DNA from: Mucilaginibacter sp. KACC 22773
GTDB lineage: Bacteria; Bacteroidota; Bacteroidia; Sphingobacteriales; Sphingobacteriaceae
Assembly (NCBI RefSeq): GCF_028736215.1
Contig: NZ_CP117883.1
Span: 1,860,001-1,924,000 of the forward strand
Direction of reading: 5' to 3'
DNA: 64,000 nt
Shown: positions 25,426 to 34,671 of the stretch, in pieces
How the letters are laid out: each line of letters starts with the position of its first letter
Numbering within the stretch: the first letter of the stretch is position 1
The notes under the pieces: generated by a model
What the model saw: only the letters and a program-made list of their open reading frames with translations
Told to the model about the DNA's origin: nothing
The model's database searches: none
Position numbers and translations under genes: made by a program

Positions 25426-28400
25426 TTAATTTTTGTTGATTTTAACCTTTACAATATTCCTGGTGATATTGGCATGAAATGGAACGCGAAATTTTTTTAT
25501 GTATTCAGAAGGGTTAAGTCCGAATAGTTTGCTAAACTGCTCTCTGAAATATTTAGGGTCGTTTATGCCCACCTTATAAGCAGCCTCAGAAACGGTACAA
25601 TCGGTGTTAAGGAACATTTCGGCAGCTTTTCTTAAACGAATAAACCGTATAAACCCATTAGCAGATTGCCCGGAAATGGCCCTGATCCTTTTATAGAGGT
25701 TAGAATGGCTCATTCCTACCTCATCGGCCAGGGTTTTGATGCAAAAATCACTATCGCTTAAGTTATCTTCAACCACTTTGATACAGGCCGCCAAAAACTC
25801 CTTATAATCCGGCGGAACTTTAAGGTCATTTGATTTTAAGGTAATTTCATTATAAAAATATTTTTGAAGGCTGTTTTTACTTTTCAGGATACCTTCAACG
25901 CGGGCTAAAAGTAATTCCCGCTCAAATGGCTTGCTTATATAATCGTCGGCGCCGCCTTCTATGCCTTTAAGTTTTATTTCGGGAGATGAGCTGGCGGTTA
26001 ATAATAAGACCGGGATATGGCTTAGTATTGGGTCCTCCTTAATCCTGCTGCATAACTCTATACCGCTTATTCCTTGCATCATAACATCGCTGATAACTAT
26101 ATCCGGCAAAAACTGGTATACCTTATCTAAACCTTCGGCACCATCAGCCGCTTCAAAAATTTCGAACTTTGCCGAGAAAATTTGTTTCAGGTATTGTCTC
26201 ATCTGTGCATTGTCATCTACAATAAGCATAGATTTTGATTCGAAATCAAATGGATCACTTTTTTTACTTTTGGCCGCACCTGAATCTTTATTCAGCCCCG
26301 GAACTTCCTCATAACTCTCAATAAGCTCGTCTAAAAAAACGGAGGTTTCTATAACATCTTCAAAAATAAAGTTCGGGCTTAAATGCTCTTTTCCTTTTAA
26401 CAAGCAAACCTTAAATATGGTGCCCGCTCCATTTAAACTGGTATAACTGATGTTCCCTTTGTGGCTTTCGATAAACTTTTTTACAAGGTAAAGGCCAATG
26501 CCAAATCCACCACTAAGTGGCGTCTCATCCTGCACCTGGTAAAATTTATCAAATAACTTTTCCCCTATATCCTCGGCAATTCCGCGTCCTGTATCTTTAA
26601 TTTCTATATTCACCAATGTTTCTGTTTGGGATATATAGCAATTTACCATCCCATTATCCGGCGTAAATTTTAATGAATTTGATATCAAATTAAACAAAAC
26701 GATCTCGATTTTTTCCCTGTCGGCAAATACTTCTATCGTGTCTGTCTCGGAAACAAAGTCAAACAATATGTTTTTACTTTTGGCCTGGTGGCTGAAGCAT
26801 AAAAAAACTTCTTTACATAAGTTTACAATATTTAACCTTACGATTTTAAGGCTGTCAGATTCGCTCTCCGCTTTTCTGAATAGTAATAACTGATCAACCA
26901 AACTTAAAAGCCGGCGTGCGTTACGAAAAACGATACTCAGGTTGTTTGTTTCAGTCTCTCTTGCTCCCGGGTTAAATAATAATTCTTTAACCGGGTTGAT
27001 AATTAGGGTAAGCGGTGTCCGAAACTCATGGGAAATATTGGTAAAAAACGACAGTTTTCGCTCGTTAAGCTCTTTTTCTTTTTCGGCAGATATCTGTGCT
27101 ATTTTTACTTCATACTTTAACCGGGCCGCGTTGCTGCGATAGCGTAAATAGTAATAAATCAATGTTGCTATTATTAGCAAAGAGCTCATATATGCCCACC
27201 AGGTTTGATACCATGGGGGCAGAATTTTTATTTTAAATGTTGCATAATTTTCAAACCAGATACCATCCTGGTTTGCCGCTTTAACTTTAAATATATAATC
27301 GCCGGCCGGCAAATAGCGGTAGGTAACCGATTTTTGATTTTTTACATAATTCCAGTTTTGCTCTAATCCCACCAATTTATAGGCAAATTCGCTTTTTTCG
27401 GCATAAGCATAGTTTAATGCCACATATTGTATCGAAAAAACCGGTTGGTCGGGCTTTAAGGTGATTTGGGTTGATTCATTAATCCCGGCATTTAATATAC
27501 TGTCCTTCTGACCCACTTCAACCTCTTTGCCAAACAGCTGGAGCCCTGTAATCAAAACTTTGGGTTTAAATGAGTTTTGCTTAACCTCTGCCGGATAAAA
27601 TACATTGTAACCCTCGGTACCGCCAAATACCATAAACTTTTTAGTACTGCTGTACATTGACGAACCTGGGTTAAACTGTCCGGCTTGCAGCCCTTCAGAA
27701 CTATCGTAATTAATAATCTTGCCTGTTTGCAGGTCAATCCGCGATAATCCTCTGTTAGTACTTATCCAAATGCCGCCGGCCTCATCTTTTTGTATCGCGT
27801 TTACTGTATTATCAGCCAATCCATCTTTTTCAGTATATCTTTTAAATTTTTTGTTTTGTGTATCATACACAACAAGGCCATCTCCTTCGGTACCTATATA
27901 AAGGTTTTTGTTTTCATCTAAATACAAAGCATATATAAAGTGGCTGGGCAAAAACTTTTCTGCTTCGGCTTCACTAAAATAATTAACAAACTTATTCTGA
28001 TCTTTTATATAATATTTAAGGCCGGATGCCGATGTACCTATAAAAAGGTTGCCATTGCCATCCTCTGCAAGTGCCCGGATATAATCTGATCCAATGCCGC
28101 TATTTTGTGGGTTGTAATTAATGAATTTATCGCTGCCTGCGGGCAATAAACTCAAGCCTCCTCCATTGGTGCCAACCCATAAATTATTTTTTGAATCATC
28201 AATGATGGACCTTACGTCGTTTAAACAGATACTTGTGGGATCACTTGCTTTATGAAAAAAATTAGTAAAAGAATCAGTTGTTTTATTGTACCTGAATAAT
28301 CCATGCGAGTACGAGCCAAACCACAATGTGTTGGAATGATCTTTATATGCGCAGAGTATATTATTACTGGTTAAGGAGCCTTTTTGTCCGTCGGCCCTGT

Positions 28401-29613
28401 AATATTTTACAACCTCGCCACTCAGTTTTTTCTTGTATATCCCATCTCCGTCGGTACCCATCCATAGGTACCCCTCGTCGTCCATACACATTCCATAATA
28501 TCTTAAAAAGCTACTGCCGTAATTATCTTTCAGCTCACTCTGGAATTTTTGAAATTTTTCCGGAACGTTGCTCAATAAATAAATTCCATCGCCATAAGTG
28601 CCAACCCAAATATTTTTATCCCGATCCTGGAATAAGGTTTCGATGGTACGGGCGGTAATGCTATAATTATCTTCTGATCGCACCGGATCAATGGTTATAT
28701 CTTTATAGGATGACTTTGCCGCTTTGTCGAGATTTATAGTATATAATCCTCCATCCAGCAGGCCAACAAGCAAATTTTTATGTTCATCCTCCAAAAGCGA
28801 AAAAAAATAGTTGCTTCGCAATTTATAAGTTGAGCCTAAAAAAACGCGAAAGTTGTTTTCTTTTCTGTTATAAAGCACCAGCCCTTTACTGGTTGCTATC
28901 CAAATGTTATGATTATGATCTTCATAAATAGAAGTAATGAGGCCCTGGGGAATAAGTTTAAGTGCGAACTGGCTATTCAAGTTTTTTGAAACCACTCCAT
29001 TACTCGTATTAAAAACATTAAGGCCGCCGTCCCTTGTTCCTACCCATAATAGCCCGTACGCATCTTCAACAACATTAGTAACTGATAAATCGCCTAATAA
29101 ACCAGGTTGTTCCTTTTTAGTATAATTTTTAAACTGATGAGTTTTTATATTGTAGGAAGAGAACCCTGATGCGCCACACGAAAACCACAATTGGCTTTTA
29201 TTATTTTCAAAAATACTGTTTACATTGTTTAAATAGGTTGGAGGAACCCCCGGGGGGGCAAATTTTATAAACCGTTCCTTGTTGGTATCAAATTTATAAA
29301 TCCCTCTTCTGGATGATATCCAAATATCCCCCTGCGTATCTTTAAATATGCTTTGAACATAATTACTTGGCAGGCTATATGGATTATTGGGATCCAGCTT
29401 AAATACCTTGAAATTTGTACCATCAAACCGGTTTAAGCCATCGCTGGTAGCAAACCAGATAAATCCTTTGTTATCCTGGGTTATGCCATTGATTATACCA
29501 AAAGAAAGACCATCTTTCAATGAGTATTTCGTTATTTTTTTGGTAAATAAATTTTGAGAAAAACAAAGGGAAAAGGCAGATACGCCTACCAGGGTAAGTA
29601 ATAATTTTCTCAT
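25426..29613 (-). CDS. Hybrid two-component system regulator (HTCS)
   Basis: This 1395-residue protein combines a sensor kinase and response regulator in one chain, as in many Bacteroidota glycan loci. Order: signal peptide; periplasmic two-bladed propeller sensor made of Reg_prop repeats (GxIWISxxxGLxRY/FD type, about 30-690); Y_Y_Y domain (about 730-810); one membrane helix (about 818-838). Then come HisKA with phospho-acceptor H862 in SHEFRTPLTLI, HATPase (DTGRGIAED, GFGIGLYLVKKF), receiver domain with acceptor D1176 in ISDVMMQGISG, and C-terminal AraC HTH (about 1285-1385). The likely target is the adjacent susCD operon. Confidence 0.96.
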   Translation of the reverse strand: MRKLLLTLVGVSAFSLCFSQNLFTKKITKYSLKDGLSFGIINGITQDNKGFIWFATSDGLNRFDGTNFKVFKLDPNNPYSLPSNYVQSIFKDTQGDIWISSRRGIYKFDTNKERFIKFAPPGVPPTYLNNVNSIFENNKSQLWFSCGASGFSSYNIKTHQFKNYTKKEQPGLLGDLSVTNVVEDAYGLLWVGTRDGGLNVFNTSNGVVSKNLNSQFALKLIPQGLITSIYEDHNHNIWIATSKGLVLYNRKENNFRVFLGSTYKLRSNYFFSLLEDEHKNLLVGLLDGGLYTINLDKAAKSSYKDITIDPVRSEDNYSITARTIETLFQDRDKNIWVGTYGDGIYLLSNVPEKFQKFQSELKDNYGSSFLRYYGMCMDDEGYLWMGTDGDGIYKKKLSGEVVKYYRADGQKGSLTSNNILCAYKDHSNTLWFGSYSHGLFRYNKTTDSFTNFFHKASDPTSICLNDVRSIIDDSKNNLWVGTNGGGLSLLPAGSDKFINYNPQNSGIGSDYIRALAEDGNGNLFIGTSASGLKYYIKDQNKFVNYFSEAEAEKFLPSHFIYALYLDENKNLYIGTEGDGLVVYDTQNKKFKRYTEKDGLADNTVNAIQKDEAGGIWISTNRGLSRIDLQTGKIINYDSSEGLQAGQFNPGSSMYSSTKKFMVFGGTEGYNVFYPAEVKQNSFKPKVLITGLQLFGKEVEVGQKDSILNAGINESTQITLKPDQPVFSIQYVALNYAYAEKSEFAYKLVGLEQNWNYVKNQKSVTYRYLPAGDYIFKVKAANQDGIWFENYATFKIKILPPWYQTWWAYMSSLLIIATLIYYYLRYRSNAARLKYEVKIAQISAEKEKELNERKLSFFTNISHEFRTPLTLIINPVKELLFNPGARETETNNLSIVFRNARRLLSLVDQLLLFRKAESESDSLKIVRLNIVNLCKEVFLCFSHQAKSKNILFDFVSETDTIEVFADREKIEIVLFNLISNSLKFTPDNGMVNCYISQTETLVNIEIKDTGRGIAEDIGEKLFDKFYQVQDETPLSGGFGIGLYLVKKFIESHKGNISYTSLNGAGTIFKVCLLKGKEHLSPNFIFEDVIETSVFLDELIESYEEVPGLNKDSGAAKSKKSDPFDFESKSMLIVDDNAQMRQYLKQIFSAKFEIFEAADGAEGLDKVYQFLPDIVISDVMMQGISGIELCSRIKEDPILSHIPVLLLTASSSPEIKLKGIEGGADDYISKPFERELLLARVEGILKSKNSLQKYFYNEITLKSNDLKVPPDYKEFLAACIKVVEDNLSDSDFCIKTLADEVGMSHSNLYKRIRAISGQSANGFIRFIRLRKAAEMFLNTDCTVSEAAYKVGINDPKYFREQFSKLFGLNPSEYIKKFRVPFHANITRNIVKVKINKN

Positions 29614-30332
29614 TAAGTATTAATAACAGGTTATGAAAGGCCAGGCGTTTTTCAAAAAAACGCCATATTCAAATGTAGTTTATTTAAAATAAATAACATA
29701 TCAAAAACAATAAAATTTAGTTTGCTGCGTTTTTCGACACTTGTATGTTCCCGATTTTTTATTTGAAAACATACACCGGCTGGTTGCTCTTTTTGCGGCC
29801 CGTTCCTGTTGCTATTTGTCTGGCAAACTGACGGAAGTATTGCAGGCTGCATTTAAATTATGTGGAAAAAAAATGCAAATTATCTGTAGACCAATGCGGT
29901 TAACAGACGATTTTTTATCATAAACAGGCAAAAAAACACAAATAATTTCAAAGAAATATTTCCTGCGCCTCAACATCATATTTTTGCGCTTTTGAAGGGT
30001 TGCCGGCACCACGGGCTTTTTAAATATTTTGTGATGTAGCTGCATTCAAAATTTGTTTTGATAACATTTGTCCCTTACCGGTTTTTTTGAAGGTGCGAGT
30101 ATCGTTTTACAGTTTATTCCCCGATATAAACCCGCCATGAAATAAACGGCTATGGTTGATCTGTTTTACGGACCGGCATAAGTACAGCTTCGCAATGTAT
30201 TTCGTAGTAATAAAAATACTTTGTAAAAATTATCTCACAAAATTTTGCTAAATCGTTTTTATTAGATAATTTGGTCGATAATTACCAATTAAGGATAACC
30301 GCTTCTTAAATATATTTTTCGGGGATTAAAAG
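29614..30332. promoter_or_regulatory. 720-base divergent intergenic region
   Basis: This region separates the HTCS gene (-) from the first GH92 gene (+). It contains no open frame with coding character and is A+T rich. The only recognisable element is the LacI-type operator at 30247-30261 with a possible -7 box (TAATTTG, 267 bases being 30267-30273). The distance from a TTG at 30245-30247 to that box is 19 bases, close to the Bacteroidota promoter spacing. The remaining 600 bases show no structure I can name. Confidence 0.55.
30247..30261. promoter_or_regulatory. Candidate LacI operator A, before GH92 gene
   Basis: GCTAAATCGTTTTTA shares the left half and central CG with the consensus GCTAAATCGATTTA; the right half is imperfect. 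It lies 72 bases upstream of the start at 30333 and sits between a TTG (-33) and TAATTTG (-7-like), so a bound repressor would block the promoter. Confidence 0.65.
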
Positions 30333-32684
30333 ATGAGCAAAACTAAACGGGCCGTGTTTGCGGCTTTGCCGGGTAAAAAATATTTCACTGTATTGCTAAC
30401 TGCAGCACTTGCCATTAGTGTAACGTTATTAAAAGCCCAAAGCCCCGCCGGTTACGTTAATCCCTTTATAGGTGCCAGTACAAGTACTGCCGATGCAGGT
30501 ACATATCATGGCCTGGGCAAAACTTTTCCGGGGGCCACTACACCGTATGGCATGGTGCAGGTAAGCCCTAATACCATTACAGGCGGCGATAACGGCCCTG
30601 GTTACAGTTATGAGCAAATCAGTATTGAAGGCTTTGCCATGACACAAATGAGCGGTATAGGCTGGTACGGCGACCTGGGCAATTTCCTGGTGATGCCTAC
30701 CGCAGGCAAAATGTACACCATAGCCGGTAAACCGGATGGCTCCATGAAAGGCTATCGCTCGCTATACGATAAAAAAAGTGAGAAAGCATCGGCCGGATAT
30801 TACAGTGCTTTGTTGACCGATCATAACATTAAGGCCGAAATGACAGCTGCCCCGCACAGCGGCATGCTGCGTTTTACCTTTCCGCAAGGCAGCGATTCGC
30901 GGATCCAAATTGATTTGGCCCGCAGGGTAGGGGGTACTTCAACGCTGCAATACGTAAAAGTTGTTAATGACCATACTATTGAAGGCTGGATGAAATGCAC
31001 GCCCGACGGCGGCGGCTGGGGAAATGGCGATGGACATGCCGATTACACCGTTTATTTTTATGCCCAATTTAGCAAGCCACTAAAGGATTTTGGTGTTTGG
31101 AGTGCCAATATCCCCGATGACTGGAGCCGTAAGCTGGACGATGTAACCGGAAAAAGATATTTAGATAGGGTTGCCGAAGCCGAAGTATTAAAAGGCGCAA
31201 CAGAAAAACAAGGCAAACACCTGGGTTTTTACACGCAATTTGCAACCAGCGCCAATGAGCAGGTATTACTTAAAACAGGTATCTCTTTTATCAGTATTGC
31301 CAGAGCGAAGAACAATTTAAATACCGAAATAAAAGACTGGAATTTTGATGCCGTACACCAAAACGCTGTTGCACTTTGGAACAAGGCTTTATCAAAAGTA
31401 AGCGTGCAGGGCGGCACACCTGAGCAAAAAACTGTTTTTTACACAGCCTTGTATCATACCATGATAGATCCCCGGATTATAAGCGATGTGGATGGCAAGT
31501 ATCCGGGTGGCGATGGTAAAGCGCATCACGCGGTTAATTTTAACAAGCGGACTATTTTTAGCGGATGGGATGTGTTCCGCAGCCAGATGCCCCTGCAAAC
31601 CATCATCAACCCGGGCCTGGTAAACGATGAGATCAATTCGCTGGTAACATTAGCGCAGGAAAAGAAAATGGATTACCTGGAACGCTGGGAGATCATGAAC
31701 GCTTATAGCGGTTGTATGATTGGTAACCCGGCAGTATCGGTAATTGCCGACGCTTACGCCAAAGGCATCCGTAACTATAACGTGCCCGAGGCTTATCGCC
31801 TTGCGGTGGGCTCTGTTGAAAAATTTGGCAATGGCGATAAAGGTTTTACGGGCGGCGATTTGAGCTTATCCTTAACTTTAGAATACGCCTATACCGACTG
31901 GTGTGCAGGCCAACTGGCTAAATGGCTGGGGAAAACTGCCGACGCCACAAAATATGCCCAACGAGGGCAGGCCTACAAAAACGTGTTCGATACCGAAAAA
32001 GGCTGGTACAGGCCCAAAGATGATAACGGCAACTGGAAAGCCTGGCCCGATTCGGCACGCACCAAACAATGGTACGGTACTATTGAAAGTAACCCCTATC
32101 AGCAAGGCTGGTTTGTACCGCAGGACGTAAAGGGCATGGCCCAAATGATGGGTGGCAACGCCAAAACCATTGCCGACCTGAACAACTTTTTTGAAAAGGC
32201 CCCCGATAACATGATGTGGAACGATTATTACAACCACGCTAATGAGCCGGTACACCACGTGCCGTTTTTGTATAATCGGCTGGGCGCACCCTGGCTTACC
32301 CAGAAATGGACACGGGAGATTTGCCGCCGTGCCTACCACAATTCGGTTGAAGGCCTGGTTGGGAACGAAGATGTGGGCCAGATGTCAGCCTGGTATGTGC
32401 TGGCTGCCAGTGGCATTCACCCGGTTTGCCCCGGCGATACCCGGCAGGAAATTACCAGCCCCGTATTTAATAAAGTAGTTTTAAGGCTCGACCGTAAGTA
32501 TGCCAAAGGGCAAACGTTTACAATAACTGCGCTCAAAAATTCGGTGGCAAACGTTTATATCCAAAGTGCCAAATTAAACGGCAGGGCTTACAACAAGTGT
32601 TACCTCGACTTTAAAGATATAGCCGCGGGCGGCACACTCGAGCTTACCATGGGCAGCAAGCCAAATAAAAACTGGGGAATTTAA
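30333..32684 (+). CDS. GH92 alpha-mannosidase-like glycoside hydrolase
   Basis: This 783-residue secreted enzyme (signal peptide to about residue 36, ending LLKAQ) belongs to GH92, calcium-dependent inverting exo-alpha-mannosidases. The N-terminal beta-sandwich begins VNPFIGAS with the FPGATTPYGMVQ motif. The (alpha/alpha)6 catalytic domain has SGWDVFRSQMPL and the family signature GNEDVGQMSAWYVLAASG (residues 677 on). The acidic residues of that signature are where GH92 enzymes carry their catalytic base. Linkage specificity cannot be read from sequence. It opens the plus-strand glycan locus behind operator A and has a second GH92 relative at 52592. Confidence 0.94.
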   Translation: MSKTKRAVFAALPGKKYFTVLLTAALAISVTLLKAQSPAGYVNPFIGASTSTADAGTYHGLGKTFPGATTPYGMVQVSPNTITGGDNGPGYSYEQISIEGFAMTQMSGIGWYGDLGNFLVMPTAGKMYTIAGKPDGSMKGYRSLYDKKSEKASAGYYSALLTDHNIKAEMTAAPHSGMLRFTFPQGSDSRIQIDLARRVGGTSTLQYVKVVNDHTIEGWMKCTPDGGGWGNGDGHADYTVYFYAQFSKPLKDFGVWSANIPDDWSRKLDDVTGKRYLDRVAEAEVLKGATEKQGKHLGFYTQFATSANEQVLLKTGISFISIARAKNNLNTEIKDWNFDAVHQNAVALWNKALSKVSVQGGTPEQKTVFYTALYHTMIDPRIISDVDGKYPGGDGKAHHAVNFNKRTIFSGWDVFRSQMPLQTIINPGLVNDEINSLVTLAQEKKMDYLERWEIMNAYSGCMIGNPAVSVIADAYAKGIRNYNVPEAYRLAVGSVEKFGNGDKGFTGGDLSLSLTLEYAYTDWCAGQLAKWLGKTADATKYAQRGQAYKNVFDTEKGWYRPKDDNGNWKAWPDSARTKQWYGTIESNPYQQGWFVPQDVKGMAQMMGGNAKTIADLNNFFEKAPDNMMWNDYYNHANEPVHHVPFLYNRLGAPWLTQKWTREICRRAYHNSVEGLVGNEDVGQMSAWYVLAASGIHPVCPGDTRQEITSPVFNKVVLRLDRKYAKGQTFTITALKNSVANVYIQSAKLNGRAYNKCYLDFKDIAAGGTLELTMGSKPNKNWGI

Positions 32685-32728
32685 TATAGAATATGTTTTA
32701 ATAAAGAGTGGTTGAATTGTGAAGATAT

Positions 32729-32744
32729 GCTAAATCGATTTATA
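32729..32744. promoter_or_regulatory. Candidate LacI operator B, before ricin/propeller gene
   Basis: GCTAAATCGATTTA, a perfect 12-base palindrome (32731-32742), lies about 50 bases before the start at 32792. No convincing -7 box was identified nearby. Confidence 0.72.
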
Positions 32745-32791
32745 GAAACCAATAATAAATTATATATCTATCAATTAATCAAAACCAAATT

Positions 32792-34489
32792 ATGAAAACC
32801 AAATTATTTACCCTGCTTATTGCCGGCACCACTTTAGTTGCTGCCTGCAAGCGCGAAAAATCGGCTAAACCCGAGCCCCCTGTAACTAATCCCGGAGGTG
32901 CCAAAATTCCGTTGTCCGGATCGCCTGTATCCGCATATGGCACTTTTTATATCAGTAATTTATCCAGCAGTAAAATCATCGAAATAAATGGCGTAGGCAT
33001 GTTAAATGATGGCAATGCTGCCCAGCAATACCAATATTTTGGCAGCGGTACGGCAACAAACCCTAATCAAAAATGGTACATTGTTCAGCAAGGTACCGGC
33101 GCCATTACCAGCAGCACCAAATTTAAACTCATGAATGTTGCCAGCGGCAAATACCTTGAGGTACCCCTGGCATCTACCACGCCGGGAGTAGGCTTATGGC
33201 AGGATAAAACCAATACTAACAATGCGCAGCAATGGTACATCCAATCGGTAGGTACCAATGTGTACAAAATTATTAATGTAGGCAACGGCCTGGCGGTAAC
33301 CAACGAGGGCGCTTCAACCAGTAATGGCACCGCCATAACGCAGGAGCCTTTTGTATCTGGCAACACCTCCCAGCAATGGGTATTAAACAACATCGCTGCC
33401 GAATCATATCGTGATGATGATGTGGTAAACTTTTTTCACCGGGTAAACGGTACCGTTGCTTTTGATGAAGGTAAAAGTATTGCCCTTACCTATGGAGCCA
33501 ATAGCGGAAAGGTACTTTGGATAACCGAGGATGCGTATGCGGCCGATCAGCTGCAATCAAACGGCCAATTGTATTGCCAGTTTTTTAAATACCATAATTC
33601 GGCTTTATTGCAGCCGGCAAGTCATAGCTGGGATCAATCATTAACGCCCAATATAACTACTACAAATTCGCCCGTTAGCAACCTGGAGATCATTGAGAGC
33701 CCCGGCGACCATAACAGCACTTATCGCTGGCCGGGCATTGGGATTGAGGCAGGCAGCAAGGTTTTGTTGTATACTTATGAATCTGCAAACGGATCGACCC
33801 CTGCAAACCAGGCCGTGTACTCCATTAACCAAAACACGGCTGGTTTAAACTGGGGTGCAGCAACAAGGCTTACGCCAAATGGTATGTCGGGCCAAACTGA
33901 TGTCGGTTTTTCCAACGGGATGGTGAAAAATCCGGCGGGAGATTCAGTTTATGTATATGGCAGCAAAAGTGTTTATTTTAATTCATCAAATGTATTCCTG
34001 GCGCGGTTTGCGGTGAGCAACCCAACCAGCTGGACATTCTGGACGGGCACAGGCTGGTCGGGCAGCCTGCAATCTGCATCAACAGCTGCAATTACGGTTG
34101 GTTCGGGCAATACAACGCAACAAAACGTAATCATATCAAAAGTGAACGGCAAATATGTAATGATGCAAATGGATCTGGGTTACTTCTGCGATCCGGGCAA
34201 CCACAATATTTATATATCTACAGCAACCAGTCCGAAGGGGCCGTTTACTGCGCCGCAATTGGTATTTACCATTAATGATATGTACAACGGGCACCTGGCT
34301 AAATATTATACGCCGGCAATACATCCCGAGTTTAATAATGGGCATAACGAGCTTTTGGTTACCTATTGCCTAAATTACAATGCCGATGGTGGAAGCTGCT
34401 CAACTCAAACCTGTTTTAATAATAACCAGGACCCCAATTATTACCAGGTAAAAGGGGTAAGGATACCATATTCGCTGGTGGGATTGTAG
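32792..34489 (+). CDS. Lipoprotein with ricin-type lectin domain and C-terminal propeller-like domain
   Basis: This 565-residue lipoprotein (lipobox LVAAC, Cys 19) has a ricin-B beta-trefoil at about residues 48-200, with three QxW motifs at 93-95, 146-148 and 194-196. The rest (about 215-565) looks like a five-bladed propeller of the DUF4185/DUF5005 kind, related to GH43/GH117-fold hydrolases. Relevant stretches are GYFCDPGNHNIYISTATSP and a late HNELLVTYCLNYNADG. The same C-terminal logic recurs in the protein at 50183. It may be a sugar-binding hydrolase; catalytic residues could not be assigned. It follows operator B. Confidence 0.78.
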   Translation: MKTKLFTLLIAGTTLVAACKREKSAKPEPPVTNPGGAKIPLSGSPVSAYGTFYISNLSSSKIIEINGVGMLNDGNAAQQYQYFGSGTATNPNQKWYIVQQGTGAITSSTKFKLMNVASGKYLEVPLASTTPGVGLWQDKTNTNNAQQWYIQSVGTNVYKIINVGNGLAVTNEGASTSNGTAITQEPFVSGNTSQQWVLNNIAAESYRDDDVVNFFHRVNGTVAFDEGKSIALTYGANSGKVLWITEDAYAADQLQSNGQLYCQFFKYHNSALLQPASHSWDQSLTPNITTTNSPVSNLEIIESPGDHNSTYRWPGIGIEAGSKVLLYTYESANGSTPANQAVYSINQNTAGLNWGAATRLTPNGMSGQTDVGFSNGMVKNPAGDSVYVYGSKSVYFNSSNVFLARFAVSNPTSWTFWTGTGWSGSLQSASTAAITVGSGNTTQQNVIISKVNGKYVMMQMDLGYFCDPGNHNIYISTATSPKGPFTAPQLVFTINDMYNGHLAKYYTPAIHPEFNNGHNELLVTYCLNYNADGGSCSTQTCFNNNQDPNYYQVKGVRIPYSLVGL

Positions 34490-34500
34490 GTGGGTAAGAT

Positions 34501-34630
34501 TGTCATTTCTAAAGAGCAGTGCAGGCATGAGCGCAGGGGCGAAAGAGAAATCTTATACAATATGCAAAGCAGATATGCAAGGTTTGGATGCAGGTTTTAT
34601 AAGGTTTCTCAAATCGCTCGAAATGCTCAT
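34501..34630. repeat. Degenerate extragenic inverted repeat
   Basis: Left part GTCATTTCT...GAAAGAGAAATCTTATA (34502-34557) and right part TATAAGGTTTCTC...CGAAATGCTCA (34598-34629) are imperfect reverse complements. They resemble the TGTCATTTCGA...GAGAAATC elements common between genes in Bacteroidota. No promoter or gene was seen in this 182-base gap. Confidence 0.5.
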
Positions 34631-34671
34631 TATTGAGGCGGTAACAACAAAATAACTTGAATTAACATACA

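Noticed and set aside
28326..28658. A 110-codon open frame on the plus strand
   Set aside because: It is antisense to the propeller region of the HTCS; no protein-like pattern.
30271..30289. TTGGTCGATAATTACCAA as another operator
   Set aside because: The arms are only five bases and do not match the LacI motif; probably chance in A+T-rich DNA.
31878..32339. A 153-codon open frame on the minus strand
   Set aside because: It is antisense to the GH92 catalytic domain; no domain was recognised.
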